Assembly (NCBI RefSeq): GCF_018918235.1
Contig: NZ_JAHLQE010000026.1
Location: 1-35,314, forward strand
Direction of reading: 5' to 3'
DNA: 35,314 nt
DNA from: Eubacterium sp. MSJ-13
GTDB taxonomy: Bacteria > Bacillota > Clostridia > Lachnospirales > Lachnospiraceae
Part shown: positions 25,082 through 33,871 of the stretch, piece after piece
How the letters are laid out: the number at the start of each line of letters is the position of its first letter
How positions within the stretch are numbered: the stretch's first letter is position 1
Notes under the pieces: generated by a model
The model's database searches: none
What the model was told of the DNA's origin: nothing
The model's input: only the letters and a program-made list of their open reading frames with translations
Translations under genes and position numbers: made by a program

Positions 25082-26383
25082 ATGGAAAATCAGTATATTA
25101 TAAAGGGAGGCACTCCCCTCAAAGGTGAAGTAACAATCGGAGGTGCCAAAAATGCAGCATTGGGAATACTTGCTGCTGCCATCATGACAGATGAAACAGT
25201 TACTATCGACAATTTACCTGATGTTCGTGACATAAATGTATTATTACAAGCCATAGAAGGTATCGGTGCCACTGTTGAGCGCATCAATGCCCATATGGTA
25301 AGAATCAACGGAAGCACTATCGGAAATATCACTATTGATTATGATTCTATCAGAAAAATACGTGCTTCATATTATCTTCTTGGAGCATTGCTTGGCAAAT
25401 ATAAAAAAGCACAGGTTGCTCTCCCGGGAGGCTGCGATATAGGAAGCCGTCCTATTGACCAACACCTAAAAGGTTTCAGAGCATTAGGTGCTACTGTTAC
25501 TATTGAACATGGTATGATAAACACTTTTGCCGACTCACTTACAGGAAATCATATATTCCTTGATGTTGTTTCAGTAGGTGCTACTATAAACATTATGCTC
25601 GCTTCATGTATGGCTGAGGGCCGTACAGTTATTGAAAACGCAGCAAAAGAGCCTCACATCGTTGATGTCGCAAATTTCTTAAACAGCATGGGTGCTGATA
25701 TCAAAGGTGCAGGCACAGACAAAATCCGTATAAAGGGTGTAGCTAAACTTCATTCAAGCGAATATTCTATTATTCCTGACCAGATTGAAGCTGGAACTTT
25801 CATGGTTGCCGCTGCAGCCACACACGGTGATGTACTCATCAAAAATGTTATTCCAAAGCATTTAGAAGCAATATCTGTAAAACTTATAGAAATCGGCGCT
25901 ACTGTCGAAGAATATGATGATGCTGTAAGAGTTTCATCTGACCACAGACTCGGTCACACACAGATAAAAACTCTTCCTTATCCTGGATTTCCTACAGACA
26001 TGCAGCCACAGATAGCAACATTGCTTGCACTTTCAACCGGCACAAGCACAGTTACCGAAAGCATATTTGAAAACCGTTTCAAATATGTAGATGAGCTTGC
26101 GCGCATGGGTGCTTCAATCAAAGTAGAGGGTAACATTGCCATTATTGAAGGTGTTGAAGGTTTCACAGGTGCTGCAATAACTGCTCCAGATCTTCGTGCT
26201 GGTGCTGCCTTAGTAGTTGCAGGGCTTGTAGCAGAAGGATATACAACAATTGACTCAATTCATTTTATTGAACGTGGATACGAAAACTTTGAAGGCAAAA
26301 TGACAGCCCTGGGTGCATCTATGGAAAAGATCCCTGTAGACGATGAACGTGCCGTTATGAAATTTAAATTAAAAGTAAGTTAA
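25082..26383 (+). CDS. murA: UDP-N-acetylglucosamine 1-carboxyvinyltransferase
   Basis: 433 aa from the ATG at 25082, which has GAGGTG 6 nt upstream; an earlier in-frame ATG at 25070 overlaps that ribosome binding site. It transfers enolpyruvate from PEP to UDP-GlcNAc, the first committed step of peptidoglycan synthesis, in the cytosol. Visible: the N-terminal Lys23-Asn24 (GGAKNAAL), the catalytic loop LPGGCDIGSRP with Cys118 (the fosfomycin-target cysteine is kept), and the C-terminal DLRAGAALV motif. Length is normal. Low-GC Gram-positives often carry two MurA paralogues, and I cannot tell which this is. It probably heads the transcript that continues into the J-domain gene 38 bp downstream. 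Confidence 0.96.
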   Translation: MENQYIIKGGTPLKGEVTIGGAKNAALGILAAAIMTDETVTIDNLPDVRDINVLLQAIEGIGATVERINAHMVRINGSTIGNITIDYDSIRKIRASYYLLGALLGKYKKAQVALPGGCDIGSRPIDQHLKGFRALGATVTIEHGMINTFADSLTGNHIFLDVVSVGATINIMLASCMAEGRTVIENAAKEPHIVDVANFLNSMGADIKGAGTDKIRIKGVAKLHSSEYSIIPDQIEAGTFMVAAAATHGDVLIKNVIPKHLEAISVKLIEIGATVEEYDDAVRVSSDHRLGHTQIKTLPYPGFPTDMQPQIATLLALSTGTSTVTESIFENRFKYVDELARMGASIKVEGNIAIIEGVEGFTGAAITAPDLRAGAALVVAGLVAEGYTTIDSIHFIERGYENFEGKMTALGASMEKIPVDDERAVMKFKLKVS

Positions 26384-26390
26384 TATAATG

Positions 26391-26413
26391 AGGGCAGGCT
26401 TTTGGCTTGCCCT
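26391..26413 (+). other. GC-rich hairpin between murA and the J-domain gene
   Basis: AGGGCAGGC and GCTTGCCCT (one G-U pair) with a TTTTG loop form a 9-bp stem 8 nt after the murA stop. No T run follows; the sequence runs straight into the next gene's ribosome binding region. It may be a partial terminator or an mRNA boundary element. Confidence 0.55.
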
Positions 26414-26421
26414 TGCTTGCA

Positions 26422-27606
26422 ATGAGGGGGTGTATTAAAATTTCTCCTTTAAATTTTAAGGATTATTATCAGATTTTACAGGTACATTATGATGCATCAC
26501 CTGATGTCATCAAAGCTGCCTACAGAAAACTTTGTACACTGTACCACCCTGATGTAAGTCACAATCCAAATGAGGACAGGCGTATGTTTGATATAAACGA
26601 AGCATACAGCACACTCTCAGATCCTGCAAAGAGAACCGCTTACCATAAAAAATGGCTTGATAACCGTACAATGCGTTCCAAAAATGTTTATCCTGCCGCA
26701 TCTTTTAACAGTTCTCTAACAAACTTATCTGCAAAAGATGTTTTGGACAAATTCTTTCATGCACTTCTTACTAAAAATTGGACAAACGCTTACTCCTGCC
26801 TCACTCTTGAGGATCAGGAAAAGTTTTCTCTCGAAGAATTCAGTGCATGGAAAGACGCTGTAAACTCCTGCTTTGAGATGCAGGATTACAGGATATCATT
26901 TTACAAAAACTACTATAAATGCCGTCTTGAGGGCGTTATTTACCCCCAGGTTACTGAATTTGCAGTTATTATAAACGATACGGATCTGCAGCTATCACAA
27001 ACTTCGCAGAATATATCCCATAAATATGTCGCCTACGATGGAAATTCATGGAAGGTATGCTTGGGCATGCACTCTCTGAAACAGGCTACATTAAAATTTA
27101 AACTGATGGCTGCCAGACGACAAAATTATGACCCGGTTTCGATTTACAATAAAGCTGTATCAAGAAATGATCCATTAACCGGACTGCTAAGTGAAAAAGG
27201 GTTTTATGACGATGCATTCAAAGAAATAGAACGACACAAGCGCTACAATAATCCTGTCACTTTTGCCGTATTTCAGATTGATTGTGAAAAAACTGAGCGT
27301 GAGATATACTGCCTGTGCCAATGTGCAAGTATAATCAAAACAGAAAGCCGCATAAATGACATAATCGCAAGGCTTGGGAATAAGCAGATAATATGTCTCT
27401 TTGCTGAAACCAATGAAATACAGGCTGCTGCTGCCGTAAACAAATTTATGCATGCCATAAAACAACGCCAAAGCGAGCCTTTTACCGTAAATGCCGGTAT
27501 TATGCAGTACAATAAGGTTCATTCTCTTGAGGATACAGTTTTTTCGATTTCTTCAAATGTAAGCAATCGAAAAAATACCGTAAAGATTAATAATACACAT
27601 ATATAA
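26422..27606 (+). CDS. J-domain protein fused to an NTF2-like segment and a degenerate GGDEF domain
   Basis: 394 aa if started at the ATG at 26422. Residues 13-77 are a J domain with the HPD motif at 42-44, which stimulates DnaK ATPase. Residues about 103-225 look like an NTF2/DUF4878-type alpha+beta fold. Residues about 247-385 are a GGDEF-type domain (DPLTGLLSEKGFYDDAFKEIERHKRY opens it, FQID follows), but the active-site loop reads RLGNKQI instead of RLGGDEF, so it cannot make c-di-GMP. The R310-I-N-D313 ahead of it keeps the RxxD inhibitory-site pattern, so nucleotide binding is possible. No signal peptide. The start is uncertain: GAGGGGG (26424-26430) lies after this ATG and is well placed for an ATT at 26440. 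The gene is followed after 12 bp by a secreted Ig-like protein. Confidence 0.82.
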   Translation: MRGCIKISPLNFKDYYQILQVHYDASPDVIKAAYRKLCTLYHPDVSHNPNEDRRMFDINEAYSTLSDPAKRTAYHKKWLDNRTMRSKNVYPAASFNSSLTNLSAKDVLDKFFHALLTKNWTNAYSCLTLEDQEKFSLEEFSAWKDAVNSCFEMQDYRISFYKNYYKCRLEGVIYPQVTEFAVIINDTDLQLSQTSQNISHKYVAYDGNSWKVCLGMHSLKQATLKFKLMAARRQNYDPVSIYNKAVSRNDPLTGLLSEKGFYDDAFKEIERHKRYNNPVTFAVFQIDCEKTEREIYCLCQCASIIKTESRINDIIARLGNKQIICLFAETNEIQAAAAVNKFMHAIKQRQSEPFTVNAGIMQYNKVHSLEDTVFSISSNVSNRKNTVKINNTHI

Positions 27607-27618
27607 GGGGGATTAAGT

Positions 27619-29718
27619 ATGAACATTGCTAAAAAGACTAATGATACAAAAAACAAAATGCTTATAATAAGTCTTTTTCTTGTTTTGGCATCTGTTTTCT
27701 GCTTCTCGCAAAAATCTTATGCCGCAACCAAAAAAACTACACTTAAAACTTCATCTGCATCAATTTATGTTAATGGTACATATACTATATCATTAAAAAA
27801 TAAACTTAAAGATGCTACATATTTCTATACCTCCAACAAAACATCTATTGCAAAAGTATCTGCAAAAGGTGTCATAACAGGACGTGGAAAAGGTACCGCA
27901 AAAATAAATGTACGATATAAATACAAAGATACCTTTAAAAGTGTAGGAACATTCAAAGTAACTGTTAGTAAATCAGCCTTAAAAAAAGATTACACGAAAG
28001 TTACTGCTACTGTGGGAGATGTGCTCAAGCCATCTGACTATCTAAATAGCGTAAATGATTCTGCTGAATATGAGATTACCAGTAGTTCATCACAAGTTGT
28101 ATCAGTTGCCACAAATGGTGCTATAACATGTCTTAAAGCTGGTACGACATCACTTACCCTACACGAAGTTTACAACAAGAAAAGCCGTAAAATAGGCAAT
28201 ATTGAGCTTACAGTAATCGGAGCATCTCTGCGCACTGATTATTTTAAGATTGCATACCTTAATACTCTTTCACTTGACAAAATAGTCGAGAATAAAGATG
28301 AAGATGCAATATATACCTTTACATCTGATTCCACAGACATAGCCAGATATCTCGACCTTTCAAGCAGTGGTATCATCTCAACTGTTACAGGAAACAGTGT
28401 ACAATTATTCAATATAACCTTAGTTGAAATAAAGACAACCGGTGAAACAAGAAACATAGGAACTTTTAAACTTGAACTTACAAATGAACCATTTATAGCA
28501 GAGGCAGACCAAAGCATTAAAATAGGGCTTGGTGCAACACTCTCACTCTCCGACTATGAAGGTATAAATATAACAAACCAGCGTTCAGGTGCAACCTACT
28601 CCTTTAAACCGAAGGATACAAGCATTATCTCTAATGATATGGTAGCAACAAAATACGGAACAACGACGGTTGAAATTGAGGAAACATATTTAAACAGAGT
28701 CACTACACTTGATGAAACGGTTCAGGTTACTGTAACCACATCTTCAATAAAAAAAGAACTTAGCTTAGGCTATACCACTATGGTTGACGGCGATATCTAT
28801 GGTGATTATCCTGTTGACTGCCGTGACCACACAAAGACCTACTACTATGAAGCCGAAAATACATCTATCTGTACCGTAACAACCGGAGGTACAAACAAAG
28901 ATCAGGATTACCTTGTAATTTCTCCTTTAAAAGTAGGAATCACATCTATTTCCGTATTTGAAACTGTTCCTGGAACTTCCAGAAAAGAAAGAGTCGGAAA
29001 CTTTAAAGTAACAGTTAAGGAGGACACAAGTGAACTTCCTGATATAACAAAATTAAAAGCAAGTGATATTATAAGGAGTATATCATTTACACACAATGAC
29101 AAAACTGTAACCGGTATAGTCAGCAGTACAAACCTTATGTGTAATTTCTATGACAACACCGGAGGTCTCATTGACTATGGAACTAAATATTCAGATATAA
29201 CACGTGGTAACTTTACAATGATACTGAAAAAATCAAAATATCTTATCACAAATGTCGAAACAAACAATGGAGGAAGTATCTGGACATTCACTATAGACCT
29301 TGGGGACAGCAGCCACACCCTCGTAAATGTACCTGTTGTACTAGTTTCATCAAGGCTTGATCCAAGTACATTTATTGATAACATAGTTGTAAAACTTGGC
29401 ACAACGACAAATAAAATCACATCAATCAGTGCAACTGATACAACATTTACTACACAGTTTACAGCAGCACAATATGTGGCAGCAGGAGCTACTGAGTACA
29501 GCAGCAATTACGCAACAAAGGTTCCTCTTAGCAGCCTTACAAATGTAACTTGTATAGTCAATCAGAAAACCTACAACAGCATAAACACACCTACAGCCAA
29601 TGCCGCTGTAACTAAAATAAGCACACCTGTTACAAGTAACAATAAAACATGGTCATTTACAGTAGAATTTGAAGACGGTACAAAACAGGCATATACGGTA
29701 GTATTGGGATTAAAATAA
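27619..29718 (+). CDS. Secreted protein with Big_2-type Ig-like repeats
   Basis: 699 aa. Signal peptide 1-36 (hydrophobic 14-28, cleavage near SYA-A). Repeats of about 85 residues at roughly 38-118, 120-205, 207-290, 292-375 and 377-470 carry the Big_2 pattern (xxTSNKTSIAKVSAKGVITGRGKGTAKINV in the first, later ones more divergent). The last 225 residues (475-699) are Thr/Ser/Asn-rich with a repeated ITSI.AT/V.NNKTWSFTV-type strand pattern I cannot assign. No LPXTG or membrane anchor is seen, so it is secreted or held by another domain. GGGGG precedes the ATG. It lies 12 bp after the J-domain gene and 17 bp before tmk, an odd place for a surface protein. Confidence 0.82.
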   Translation: MNIAKKTNDTKNKMLIISLFLVLASVFCFSQKSYAATKKTTLKTSSASIYVNGTYTISLKNKLKDATYFYTSNKTSIAKVSAKGVITGRGKGTAKINVRYKYKDTFKSVGTFKVTVSKSALKKDYTKVTATVGDVLKPSDYLNSVNDSAEYEITSSSSQVVSVATNGAITCLKAGTTSLTLHEVYNKKSRKIGNIELTVIGASLRTDYFKIAYLNTLSLDKIVENKDEDAIYTFTSDSTDIARYLDLSSSGIISTVTGNSVQLFNITLVEIKTTGETRNIGTFKLELTNEPFIAEADQSIKIGLGATLSLSDYEGINITNQRSGATYSFKPKDTSIISNDMVATKYGTTTVEIEETYLNRVTTLDETVQVTVTTSSIKKELSLGYTTMVDGDIYGDYPVDCRDHTKTYYYEAENTSICTVTTGGTNKDQDYLVISPLKVGITSISVFETVPGTSRKERVGNFKVTVKEDTSELPDITKLKASDIIRSISFTHNDKTVTGIVSSTNLMCNFYDNTGGLIDYGTKYSDITRGNFTMILKKSKYLITNVETNNGGSIWTFTIDLGDSSHTLVNVPVVLVSSRLDPSTFIDNIVVKLGTTTNKITSISATDTTFTTQFTAAQYVAAGATEYSSNYATKVPLSSLTNVTCIVNQKTYNSINTPTANAAVTKISTPVTSNNKTWSFTVEFEDGTKQAYTVVLGLK

Positions 29719-29735
29719 GTCAGGAGGCTAAAAAT

Positions 29736-30368
29736 ATGTCATCAAAAAAGGGCAGCTTCATAGTATTTGAGGGAATTGACGGAAGCGGAAAAACAACACA
29801 AATTAATCTTCTAAAACAAAAAATCGAGTCACTTGGTATCAAATGCCTCGATACAAGGGAACCATCTGATGGTCCTATTGGAGTTCTGATACGCCAATGT
29901 CTTACAGGCCGCATGCAGATGGATGAAGCTGCTCTTGCTGCATTATTCGCCGCAGACAGACTTGACCACATCAATAATAATACAAATGGTCTTAAAAGCA
30001 AAATTGATGAGGGAATATCTGTAATATCCGACAGATTTATACTATCAAATTACGCCTATCAAAGTGTAAAAGCACCACTCGAGTGGGTTATGCAATTAAA
30101 CAGCCAGGCACTAAATACCCTTCGCCCCGACTGTCATATATTTATAGATGTAGCCCCAGAAACAACGCTTGACCGTATGGCAAACGGACGGTTTCAGACA
30201 GAACTTTTTGAAAATAAGACAAGGCTTACGCAGGTTCGTGAAAAGTATCTCGAACTTATCGAAAAACTTAAACAAACTGAAAATATAATCATAATTGATG
30301 GAAACAGCTCAATAAATGAGATAGCTGAAGAAATTTGGCAAAAAGTTTCCTATTTATTCACCGATTGA
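29736..30368 (+). CDS. tmk: Thymidylate kinase (dTMP kinase)
   Basis: 210 aa, cytosolic. It phosphorylates dTMP to dTDP for DNA synthesis. P-loop GIDGSGKTT (13-21) and the DRF motif after a helix (SDRFILSNYAYQ) are present. The dTMP-binding DRE-type segment reads TREPSDGPIGVLIRQCL instead of the usual TREPGGT form, a variant subfamily. Synteny with yaaR, holB, ricT, yabB and rsmI, as in Bacillus, supports a true Tmk. AGGAGG lies before the ATG. The stop overlaps the -35 of the next promoter. Confidence 0.92.
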   Translation: MSSKKGSFIVFEGIDGSGKTTQINLLKQKIESLGIKCLDTREPSDGPIGVLIRQCLTGRMQMDEAALAALFAADRLDHINNNTNGLKSKIDEGISVISDRFILSNYAYQSVKAPLEWVMQLNSQALNTLRPDCHIFIDVAPETTLDRMANGRFQTELFENKTRLTQVREKYLELIEKLKQTENIIIIDGNSSINEIAEEIWQKVSYLFTD

Positions 30369-30394
30369 TACGGCATATACAATTGTGATATAAT
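30365..30394 (+). promoter_or_regulatory. Promoter for the yaaR-holB-ricT-yabB-rsmI transcript
   Basis: TTGATA, 18-nt spacer, TATAAT with an upstream TG (extended -10: TGATATAAT). The -35 overlaps the tmk stop codon. It allows expression of the downstream block independently of the surface-protein/tmk transcript. Confidence 0.65.
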
Positions 30395-30416
30395 AACACT
30401 AGAGGAGGAATTATCT

Positions 30417-30857
30417 TTGGACTTAAAAATTACACCTATGCAGCAGCTTCAACAAATTGAGCAAGCTGCAAAAACAACTGAATCAGATGGTTCCTTTCGC
30501 TTTACTTTACTTAGCACTATAGAGGAGCAGGAACTTCAGGCAACTCTCTTTACCATGATGCAGGAAATCACACAGCAGGGTGATAAACTTGGGAAACGCA
30601 TGGATATAAGAGACATGAAAAATTACCGCAGGCTGATAAAAGAATTTATGAATGAGATTGCTACACATTCACACGAATTCAGCCGCGAGAACTTTCTCGA
30701 CAAAAAGGGCCGCCACCGTGTATATGGTATTGTAAAGAAAATAAATCAGACCTTAGATGAACTGGCCGCAGAACTCTTAAAAGAAGAAAAAGACCACTTG
30801 GCTATACTTGAAAAAATTGATGAAATCCGAGGTTTGATACTTGATATTATCACATAA
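30417..30857 (+). CDS. yaaR: YaaR family protein (DUF327)
   Basis: 146 aa, helical and charged, no signal peptide. Matches the DUF327/YaaR family, whose biochemical function is unknown, by its pattern (FRFTLLSTIEEQELQATLF...DIRDMKNYRRLIKEFMNEI) and by lying between tmk and holB as in Bacillus. The start is TTG with a strong GAGGAGG 8 nt upstream; no better in-frame codon is near. Confidence 0.88.
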   Translation: MDLKITPMQQLQQIEQAAKTTESDGSFRFTLLSTIEEQELQATLFTMMQEITQQGDKLGKRMDIRDMKNYRRLIKEFMNEIATHSHEFSRENFLDKKGRHRVYGIVKKINQTLDELAAELLKEEKDHLAILEKIDEIRGLILDIIT

Positions 30858-30934
30858 TGTACTCTCAGCACATCCCTTAAGATATATTACAAAAAGCTTC
30901 CCAGAGTACATCATAGACAATCGGAGGTTTAGAT

Positions 30935-31924
30935 ATGGCAAACTTTAATGACATTATTGGCCAGGAAAATATTAAAAAACATTTACAGACTGCTATAAAA
31001 CTTGGCAATCTGTCACACGCATATATTATAAACGGAGAAGATGGTTCCGGCAGACAAACCCTGGCATCCGCCCTAGCAAAAACCATCCAATGTGAAAATC
31101 GTACCAATGACTGTGATGCATGTGGTGTATGCAGGTCATGCAAACAGGCTGAATCACACAATCACCCAGATATTATTTATATTACTCATGACAAATCAAG
31201 CATAAGTGTAAATGATATCCGCGAACAGTTAAATAACGACATTTCCATTAAGCCTTACAGCAGTGAATATAAAGTGTATATCATACCAGATGCAAATAAA
31301 ATGACAGAGCAGGCTCAAAATGCACTTTTAAAAACAATTGAAGAACCACCAGTATATGCAATCATCATACTGCTTACGGAAAATGTTGACAGTCTTTTGC
31401 CTACAATACAGTCGCGTTGCGTAACACTTACAATGAATCCTTTAGACAAAGATGATATATGCAATTATCTTGTCAGCAAACTTCAGATGGAAGATTCACA
31501 GGCACAGATAGCTGCAAACTATTGTCAGGGAAATATAGGCAAGGCAATCCGTTTTGCAAGTTCAAGCGATTTTATTGAAATGAAAAATCAGGTGCTTAAA
31601 CTTCTCAAAAATGTTGATTCAATGGATGTTCCATCGATTATGGAAACAATAAAAGAATTTGCAAATCACAAAAATGATATCAACGATTATCTTGATCTTA
31701 TGCTATTGTGGTATCGTGATGTCCTTATGTTTAAAGTCACAAAAGACGCAAACCTTTTATTATACAGTGACGAATATTCAGCTATATCAGAACAGGCGAC
31801 AAAACGAAATTATGAAGACATTGAAAATATCATAGCTGCAATAGACAAGGCTAAAGTCCGTCTAAAAGCAAATGTAAACTTTGATGTCACTATTGAATTG
31901 ATGATTCTTACAATGAAAGACTAA
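30935..31924 (+). CDS. holB: DNA polymerase III delta prime subunit
   Basis: 329 aa. Clamp-loader AAA+ subunit that helps load the sliding clamp. Features: nucleotide-site loop GEDGSGRQT (34-42) with Arg40 where most Walker A motifs have Lys; zinc module with Cys53 and CGVCRSC (Cys63, Cys66, Cys69, plus an extra Cys60); sensor and QSRC motif, which corresponds to the family's SRC motif. The loss of the Walker lysine fits a subunit that does not need to hydrolyse ATP. CGGAGG precedes the ATG. Downstream is ricT, as in Bacillus. Confidence 0.94.
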   Translation: MANFNDIIGQENIKKHLQTAIKLGNLSHAYIINGEDGSGRQTLASALAKTIQCENRTNDCDACGVCRSCKQAESHNHPDIIYITHDKSSISVNDIREQLNNDISIKPYSSEYKVYIIPDANKMTEQAQNALLKTIEEPPVYAIIILLTENVDSLLPTIQSRCVTLTMNPLDKDDICNYLVSKLQMEDSQAQIAANYCQGNIGKAIRFASSSDFIEMKNQVLKLLKNVDSMDVPSIMETIKEFANHKNDINDYLDLMLLWYRDVLMFKVTKDANLLLYSDEYSAISEQATKRNYEDIENIIAAIDKAKVRLKANVNFDVTIELMILTMKD

Positions 31925-31948
31925 CTAATTTTGCTTATGGAGGAAAAC

Positions 31949-33106
31949 ATGATATTAATTACAGGCGTTAGATTTCGAAAATCTGGAAAAGTATACTACT
32001 TTGATCCAACCGGATTTGATATAAAAAAGGGTGACCATGTAATCGTTGAAACAGCACGCGGAATAGAATACGGTCTTGTTGTTCTCGGACAAAAGCAGGT
32101 TACTGATGACAAAGTAGTTCAACCACTAAAGCCCGTTATACGAATAGCTACTGAGCATGACGATAAAATAAATGCCGAAAATGAGGAAAAAGAAAAAGAA
32201 GCATTTGATATATGCATTGAAAAAATTGCAAAACACGGTCTTGAAATGAAACTCATTGACTGTGAATATACTTTTGACAAAAACAAACTTCTCTTCTATT
32301 TTACCGCTGATGGCAGAATCGATTTCAGAGAACTTGTTAAAGACCTTGCATCTATTTTCAGAACAAGAATTGAACTAAGACAGATTGGTGTCCGTGATGA
32401 GACAAAACTTATCGGTGGAATCGGAATATGTGGAAGACCACTCTGCTGCCATACATTTCTCTCTGAATTTGCCCCAGTTTCCATAAAAATGGCAAAAGAA
32501 CAGAACCTCTCGCTTAATCCAAGTAAAATATCAGGAGTATGCGGAAGACTTATGTGCTGTCTTAAAAATGAAGAAGAAGCATATGAATACTTAAACGAAC
32601 GCCTTCCTCATATAAATGAGACAGTCTCAACAGCAGATGGTTACACAGGAACAGTTCAGAGTGTCAGCGTCCTTAAGCAGCTTGTCAAAGTTGTCATCAC
32701 AAAAGAAAATGATGAAAAAGAAGTCAGAGAGTATCATGTTGATGACCTCCAATTTGAAAAGAGTTCAAAAAGAACATCTCCTTCTCCGGGGCTTGCACTC
32801 CCTGATGAGGAACTTGACGAAAATGCATTAAAAGAACTTGAGAAGATGGAAAAAGGTGATATTGAAGACCTTGCCGAAGAAGCTGAACAGAATAAGCAGA
32901 AAAATAAACGCCAGCCTAAAAAGAACTTTAATAAACATAAGAAAAATTTTGAACAAAAAGAAAACAGCCACGACAATTTTCAGGTAAAAAAAGGCAGACA
33001 CCAAAATCGTGAAAACTATCACCAGACACAGAAAAATTTCCGACGTGGCAACGGTAATAACAATGGTGGCTACAATAACAACTATAACAATTTTAAACCT
33101 GAATAG
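31949..33106 (+). CDS. ricT: RicT/YaaT, PSP1-domain regulator of RNase Y
   Basis: 385 aa from the ATG at 31949, which sits 5 nt after GGAGG; a TTG at 31931 and an ATG at 31937 would place that motif inside the gene. PSP1 domain residues 1-270 with the conserved cysteines Cys161, Cys166, Cys167 (CGRPLCC) and Cys198, Cys203, Cys204 (CGRLMCC), which in Bacillus RicT take part in the Fe-S-bearing RicA/F/T complex that directs RNase Y. Residues about 275-385 are an added tail: an acidic stretch (about 285-313), then a Lys/Asn/Gln/Arg-rich run ending in GNGNNNGGYNNN, which resembles RNA-binding low-complexity sequence. The next gene begins 9 bp downstream. Confidence 0.92.
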   Translation: MILITGVRFRKSGKVYYFDPTGFDIKKGDHVIVETARGIEYGLVVLGQKQVTDDKVVQPLKPVIRIATEHDDKINAENEEKEKEAFDICIEKIAKHGLEMKLIDCEYTFDKNKLLFYFTADGRIDFRELVKDLASIFRTRIELRQIGVRDETKLIGGIGICGRPLCCHTFLSEFAPVSIKMAKEQNLSLNPSKISGVCGRLMCCLKNEEEAYEYLNERLPHINETVSTADGYTGTVQSVSVLKQLVKVVITKENDEKEVREYHVDDLQFEKSSKRTSPSPGLALPDEELDENALKELEKMEKGDIEDLAEEAEQNKQKNKRQPKKNFNKHKKNFEQKENSHDNFQVKKGRHQNRENYHQTQKNFRRGNGNNNGGYNNNYNNFKPE

Positions 33107-33115
33107 GAATTATAT

Positions 33116-33871
33116 ATGAATGATAAATTACATTTAAAAGATGGAGAGCGACTCGATGATCTTCAATTAAATGGGCTTCATATAATACAGAATCCCGAAA
33201 AATTTTGTTTTGGAATGGATGCCGTATTATTATCATCATTTGCCTCTAAAACCATAAGGACAAACGATAATGTCCTTGACCTTGGAACCGGCACCGGTAT
33301 CCTTCCAATACTTCTCTCTGCCAAGACAAAAGCAAAACATTTCAGTGCTCTTGAAATACAGGAAGAAAGTGTTGACATGGCAAAAAGAAGTGTAACATTA
33401 AATAATCTTAACGAACAAATTGATATTATAAACGGCGATATAAAAACAGCTTCACAGATATTCGGTGCGGCTGTTTTTGATGCTGTTACTACAAATCCAC
33501 CATACATGAATGACAATCATGGAATCAAAAATCCCGATATGCCAAAAGCAATAGCAAGACATGAAATATTATGTACACTTGATGATATCGCAAGAGAAGC
33601 ATCAAGACTTCTGAAAACCACAGGACGTTTTTATATGGTGCATCGTCCGTTTAGAATGACAGAAATATTATGTACACTTGCCAAGTACAAGCTTGAAACA
33701 AAACGTATATGTATGGTTCAGCCATTCGTCTCAAAAGAGCCAAATATGCTTCTTATTGAAGCAGTCAAAAATGGTAAGCCATTTGTCAAATTTGAACCAC
33801 CGATAATCGTATATGATACACCGGGCGTATATACCCAACAACTTTTAAACATATATGGAGGTGCAATATGA
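33116..33871 (+). CDS. yabB: tRNA1(Val) (adenine(37)-N6)-methyltransferase-like protein (YabB/TrmN6)
   Basis: 251 aa. Class I SAM-dependent methyltransferase: motif I LDLGTGTGI (54-62) and the N6-adenine signature NPPY (127-130). The start LKDGERLDDLQLNGLHIIQ is typical of the YabB/TrmN6 family that modifies A37 of a tRNA. AGGA precedes the ATG. The stop overlaps the next start (ATGA, 4 bp), so translation is coupled to rsmI, as in Bacillus where the two genes are near neighbours. Confidence 0.92.
   Translation: MNDKLHLKDGERLDDLQLNGLHIIQNPEKFCFGMDAVLLSSFASKTIRTNDNVLDLGTGTGILPILLSAKTKAKHFSALEIQEESVDMAKRSVTLNNLNEQIDIINGDIKTASQIFGAAVFDAVTTNPPYMNDNHGIKNPDMPKAIARHEILCTLDDIAREASRLLKTTGRFYMVHRPFRMTEILCTLAKYKLETKRICMVQPFVSKEPNMLLIEAVKNGKPFVKFEPPIIVYDTPGVYTQQLLNIYGGAI

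Noticed and set aside
30857-30911. 8-bp inverted repeat ATGTACTC/GAGTACAT between yaaR and holB
   Set aside because: The spacer is about 39 nt and there is no T run; too weak to call a terminator or operator.
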